Below, piece after piece: positions 6,800 through 9,746 of a stretch of DNA of 9,746 nt (position 1 is the first letter of the stretch; the number at the start of each line of letters is the position of its first letter). The DNA is taken from NCBI GenBank assembly GCA_016873525.1, contig VGXD01000059.1, positions 1 to 9,746 on the forward strand. The letters are read 5' to 3'. Below the pieces are notes generated by a model. The model was not told the origin of the DNA. It did no database searches and saw only the letters and a list, made by a program, of their open reading frames with translations. Both the position numbers and the translations under genes were made by a program. The DNA comes from Nitrospira sp. GTDB lineage: Bacteria > Nitrospirota > Nitrospiria > Nitrospirales > Nitrospiraceae.

Positions 6800-6837
6800 G
6801 CGCCTTTCGCGTCTCGCTGCGAAAGGCGCTCCTACGG
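6800..6837 (-). repeat. REP-like hairpin with GTAG foot (RAYT type), candidate
   Basis: GCGCCTTTCGC at 6800-6810 and its exact complement at 6819-6829 form a perfect 11-bp stem with an 8-base loop. Read on the minus strand, the stem is preceded by GTAGGA (GTAG at 6835-6832), so the element runs GTAG-GA-stem. That is the layout of REP sequences mobilised by REP-associated tyrosine (RAYT, TnpA-REP) transposases, which recognise a GTAG tetranucleotide next to a hairpin, and the GTAGGAGCG beginning resembles Pseudomonas REPs. It starts directly after the activator's stop codon, a usual REP position. No T-run follows, so it is a poor intrinsic terminator. Whether it is repeated in the genome cannot be seen from here. 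Confidence 0.5.
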
Positions 6838-6850
6838 AACGAGCGGCGAC

Positions 6851-8797
6851 ATGCAGCGATCCGGCGGCCTGCAACGAAAATTCTTCATCGCCCTGCTGAT
6901 CGTCGGCATCCTGCCCGGCATCGCAGCCCTCATCGCCACCTACCTCTACAGCACCGACAGCCTGAAGCATTCCATCGGCAGCGGATTTCAGGAAATCGCG
7001 CGCTCGACCGCGATCCGGATCGCCGCAGCCGTGGACACGGAGATTGACCGCGCGGCGCGGCTGGCCATCGTTCCCGTGCTCGTCCGCCACATCGTGGAGG
7101 CTGCGAACCGCCGCTATGTCGGCAAGGACGAGGAGGCAATCCGTCACCTTCTGGCTACCGCCGCCGCATGGCCCAGGGAGCAAGCCATCTCCGGTCTCCC
7201 GCCGGCAGCCGTAGCCCAGACGACTGCCTATCTGAAGGAATGGGCGCGTGAGACAGGCGCGTACGTCCGCGTGGTGATCACGGACAAGCATGGCGTCGGG
7301 GTCGCCTCCACCGATCCGCGCACGCCCTATCTCAACGCCGATCAAGAATGGTGGCAGGAAGCCTTCAAAGAGAGCCACGGCGGAGCCTATGTCAGCACAC
7401 TGCGGCACGACCGGATACTGAACGAGTATGTATTCGACGTTGCGGTGCCGATCTTCGACGGAACCCTTGACGAGCCGATCGGGGTGGTGGGCCTTCTCAT
7501 CCGTCGCGACGTATTGATGAACACGATCCTGCCGATCCGCATCGGACAAACCGGACACGGCATGCTGCTGGACACGGAGGGGACCCCCTTGATCTGCCCG
7601 GTCTTGCCGCCGACCGCGCATCTGATTCACCAGGCCCTGCTGAACCGCCTCGCGCGAGACAAGCCCCTGTGGTTCGTCGTGGACGACGACGCCCACGGGG
7701 GCCGCGATTCGATCGTGGGGGCTGCCCCGGTCCTCTTCGCCCACAAGCTCAGCGCCGCAAGCCTGAGAGGCGAACGGTGGTTTGCCTTCGTCCGGCAACA
7801 GCCGGAAGAAACTTATGCGCCGATTTATTCCTTGCTGGTCACCGTCGGCCTCATTGGATTTGGGCTGGTCGTGGGCTTGGCCTCCCTGGGCTTCATCGTG
7901 GGACGGCGGATCGTCAGCCCCATCTTGGCTCTTCGACGGGAGGCGGAAGCCCTGCGGCGCAACGTCGCCGCCCTGCCGGAGCCTGCCGCATCGCCTGCCA
8001 CGGAGACTCCGGCCCCGCTTGCAATCAGAACCGGCGACGAAATCGAGGACCTGGCTTCCACCTTTCACGCCCTCCGCCGTTCGCTGGAAAACAGCCTGAG
8101 CACGGTCAAGACGCAGCAGGAGGAGTTGATCCGGCGGGAAAAGCTGGCCTCGGTCGGCCAGTTGCTGGCGGCCCTCGCCCACGACCTGCGCAACCCCCTC
8201 GGCGTGATCCGCAGCTCGGCCCAACTGGTGGTCGAGGGCCAGCAGACCGACGCCGTCAAACAGGAAGTCGCCCATTACATCATCGACGAGGTGGATCGAC
8301 TCACGCACCGAATCAACGATTTCCTGCGTTACGCGCGTCAAAAGCCTCCTGAGCCCAAACGCATCCCTCCCGAAGCCCTGGCCCAAGCCGCCCTGTGGCA
8401 GTGGAAAACACAGGGCGGCCTTGAACGGCTGACCCTGCACACCGACTTCGCCCCCCACCTGCCGGAAGTCAGCGTGGACCCGGATCAGATCAAAGAAGCG
8501 CTGGTGAATCTGCTCATCAATGCACGGGAGGCCATGCCGGAGGGCGGGAGACTCTCCGTGACGACCAGGGCCGGAGAACGCGGTTCTGTGGAAATCGAGG
8601 TGGCCGATACCGGCTGCGGCATCCCGCGCCGCCACCTGGATCGCATCTTCGAACCCTTCTTCACCACCAAGGAATACGGCACGGGGTTGGGCTTAACGAA
8701 CGTCAAGCGATTGATCGAAGACAACGGCGGCACGCTGGAAGTGAGAAGCGAAGAAGGAACGGGGAGCCGGTTCGTAATTCACTTGCCGCCGGCTTGA
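6851..8797 (+). CDS. Membrane sensor histidine kinase (dCache-HAMP-HisKA-HATPase)
   Basis: This 648-residue inner-membrane kinase has TM1 (about 11-32); a periplasmic double-Cache-like region (about 33-325) with DQEWWQ (164-169) and RIGQTGHGMLLDTEG (230-244); TM2 (about 327-350); HAMP (about 352-412); HisKA with phosphoacceptor H444 in AHDLRNP; and HATPase with N553/N557, G1 DTGCGIP (586-592) and G2 YGTGLGL (609-615). The catalytic motifs are intact. Unlike the kinase at 2957 it has no PAS domain, and its HAMP holds a Pro/Ala-rich stretch (about 375-390) that makes the linker 13 residues longer. The sensor region is clearly related to that of the first kinase, so the pair probably arose by duplication of at least this part. 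ATG 6851 begins a good TM1; the ribosome binding site is weak. It may share the activator at 5434 or the receiver at 2448. Confidence 0.92.
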   Translation: MQRSGGLQRKFFIALLIVGILPGIAALIATYLYSTDSLKHSIGSGFQEIARSTAIRIAAAVDTEIDRAARLAIVPVLVRHIVEAANRRYVGKDEEAIRHLLATAAAWPREQAISGLPPAAVAQTTAYLKEWARETGAYVRVVITDKHGVGVASTDPRTPYLNADQEWWQEAFKESHGGAYVSTLRHDRILNEYVFDVAVPIFDGTLDEPIGVVGLLIRRDVLMNTILPIRIGQTGHGMLLDTEGTPLICPVLPPTAHLIHQALLNRLARDKPLWFVVDDDAHGGRDSIVGAAPVLFAHKLSAASLRGERWFAFVRQQPEETYAPIYSLLVTVGLIGFGLVVGLASLGFIVGRRIVSPILALRREAEALRRNVAALPEPAASPATETPAPLAIRTGDEIEDLASTFHALRRSLENSLSTVKTQQEELIRREKLASVGQLLAALAHDLRNPLGVIRSSAQLVVEGQQTDAVKQEVAHYIIDEVDRLTHRINDFLRYARQKPPEPKRIPPEALAQAALWQWKTQGGLERLTLHTDFAPHLPEVSVDPDQIKEALVNLLINAREAMPEGGRLSVTTRAGERGSVEIEVADTGCGIPRRHLDRIFEPFFTTKEYGTGLGLTNVKRLIEDNGGTLEVRSEEGTGSRFVIHLPPA

Positions 8798-8827
8798 CGG
8801 CAACCTACGCCACTTGACATCGCTTGC

Positions 8828-9547
8828 ATGGGACTTATCTCCCCCACCATGGAACATCCCATGACGCCGCGCCATCTGACTCACGACGAACGAAAAGCCG
8901 CCGAGGCGGCTTTCGCAGGACGGCCGTTCAACCCCCGGTGGTCTCAAGCTGCCCGGATGGTCTATGACGGCATCCTCACTGCCTCAGGCCTGGGCGCAGC
9001 GCCCATCGAGCCCCCGACAACCGACTTGTCCGTGCCGAAAGAAGCCTCTGTGGTTCGTTCCGGCGAAACCACACCGGGAGGGTCTCTTCTGCCGGCTCCG
9101 TCACAAAACAACCTCAGCGACGCTCCCGACGGCGAGCCGAAGGCCAAGCCCTCCCAGCTCGCGATCAGGTCTCGCGCAGAAGCCATTCAAGCGGGGCTGC
9201 TGATCGACGTCACGCCCCTCGCCCAACAAGTCGGACTGCCCCTGCCGGTCGGCATTACCAAGCCCCTCTGGGACATCGCCATCACGGCCTCCCATGCCCT
9301 TCCGGAAGACCAGTACGAAGCCCGCATGCGGGATGTGCTGATGGCCCTCCGTCTGCGTCTCTCGACGACCAAGGCCACCATCCCCTGGATCGAGTTTCCG
9401 GTCCTCCTGGCCTTTCCACCGGACACGATCCCGCAGCTCTGCGTCCTGCACGCGGTCGCACACGAGGACCCAACCGCCGCCGCGACGCTCACGCTGGCCT
9501 TGCGCGACGAGGTCTCGCCGACCATTGCCCCCTTGAGCAACAACTAG
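8828..9547 (+). CDS. DUF6573-like protein with an extra N-terminal module
   Basis: The 239-residue product is probably cytoplasmic, with no signal peptide or membrane segment. Residues about 116-225 resemble DUF6573: RAEAIQAGLLIDVTPLAQQV, then a G-x-P-x-PVGITKPLWD stretch, RDVLMALRLRL (168-178) and a beta-rich end with FPVLLAFPP (190-198) and LHAVAHED (207-214). This match is from memory of the family and its function is not known to me. Residues about 13-50 form a separate segment (LTHDERKAAEAAF, then GRPFNPRWSQAARMVYDGI), joined by a Pro/Ser/Thr-rich linker (about 55-112). The gene begins 30 bases after the second kinase, so it may be co-transcribed with it. Start candidates are ATG 8828, 8849 and 8861; none has a ribosome binding site. 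I give the longest, though 8861 would begin neatly at the N-terminal module. Confidence 0.75.
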   Translation: MGLISPTMEHPMTPRHLTHDERKAAEAAFAGRPFNPRWSQAARMVYDGILTASGLGAAPIEPPTTDLSVPKEASVVRSGETTPGGSLLPAPSQNNLSDAPDGEPKAKPSQLAIRSRAEAIQAGLLIDVTPLAQQVGLPLPVGITKPLWDIAITASHALPEDQYEARMRDVLMALRLRLSTTKATIPWIEFPVLLAFPPDTIPQLCVLHAVAHEDPTAAATLTLALRDEVSPTIAPLSNN

Positions 9548-9558
9548 GGCGCCAGCCC

Positions 9559-9746
9559 CTACCGCAATTCGACGATCGTCACCCCATCGCCCCCCTCCGC
9601 CCTCTCGCCGGATCGAAAGGCGCTCACATAGGGGGAGCTTTTCAGATAGTCCCTGAGCGCCGCCTTCAGCCGGCCTGTGCCGTGGCCGTGAATGATCCGC
9701 AGGAAGGGGGCACCGCTCAACGCCGACCGATCCAGCGCCGCCACCG
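9559..9746 (-). CDS. mutS2: MutS2, C-terminal Smr domain (truncated by window edge)
   Basis: The last 62 or so codons of a leftward gene are present, ending at a TAG (9561-9559). They encode an Smr domain: a short helix with LDRSALSGAP, then the signature IIHGHGTGRLKAALRDYLKS, and a GGDGVTIVEL ending, the usual C-terminus of MutS2. In MutS2 the Smr domain is a nuclease joined to a MutS-like ATPase, linked to suppression of recombination or to rescue of collided ribosomes. The HGxGTG motif is intact. The ATPase part lies beyond the right edge, so a stand-alone Smr protein is not excluded, but the closing sequence fits MutS2 well. The gene converges on the DUF6573-like gene with only 11 bases between the stops, and the phase is open to the window end, so the GTG near the edge is not the start. 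Confidence 0.85.
   Translation of the reverse strand, partial: VAALDRSALSGAPFLRIIHGHGTGRLKAALRDYLKSSPYVSAFRSGERAEGGDGVTIVELR

Noticed and set aside
6749..8635. 628-codon open frame on the minus strand opposite the second kinase
   Set aside because: Same reason: the plus-strand kinase is intact and the antisense product is of no recognisable type.
8814..8841. TTGACA (8814-8819) followed after 16 bases by TATCTC, a possible sigma-70 promoter for the DUF6573-like gene
   Set aside because: The -35 is perfect but the -10 matches only three of six bases, and the site overlaps the longest start codon candidate. Transcript mapping would be needed to decide.

Overview
This is a compact, GC-rich bacterial stretch with short intergenic gaps and mostly rightward genes. 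A type II lipoprotein signal and a sigma-54-type activator point to a diderm bacterium. The style of the proteins, namely a CheY-like regulator with Cache-type kinases and a DUF6573-like protein with an xGRPFNPxWS N-terminus, reminds me of Nitrospira (Nitrospirota). That placement rests on memory of protein style, not on a search.

Layout, left to right. (1) 1-234, minus strand: N-terminal part of an unrecognised lipoprotein, cut by the window edge. (2) About 235-772: no convincing gene, but several inverted repeats, the best being a two-part hairpin at 353-385. (3) 773-2208: a small cysteine-rich exported protein, then the epoxyqueuosine reductase gene queG, which overlaps it by a GTGA junction. 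(4) 2448-8797: a four-gene signalling cluster made of a stand-alone receiver protein, a membrane kinase (dCache-HAMP-PAS-HisKA-HATPase), an NtrC-family sigma-54 activator and a second membrane kinase (dCache-HAMP-HisKA-HATPase). (5) 8828-9547: a DUF6573-like protein with its own N-terminal module. (6) 9559-end, minus strand: the C-terminal Smr domain of MutS2, converging on the previous gene.

How the genes probably work together. The two kinases have recognisably related periplasmic sensor domains, so they probably sense similar signals. One sits immediately on each side of the sigma-54 activator, which is the obvious DNA-binding output. The stand-alone receiver could act as a phosphate sink, relay or second output. 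This wiring is inferred from gene order and domain content only. QueG makes queuosine for tRNA and has no evident link to the signalling genes beyond its position.

The most interesting non-coding signals are a perfect 11-bp hairpin with a GTAG foot at 6800-6837, which looks like a REP element of the RAYT-associated type, and a 15-bp hairpin between the receiver gene and the first kinase gene. I found no tRNA, rRNA, CRISPR array, insertion sequence or clear anti-phage system.
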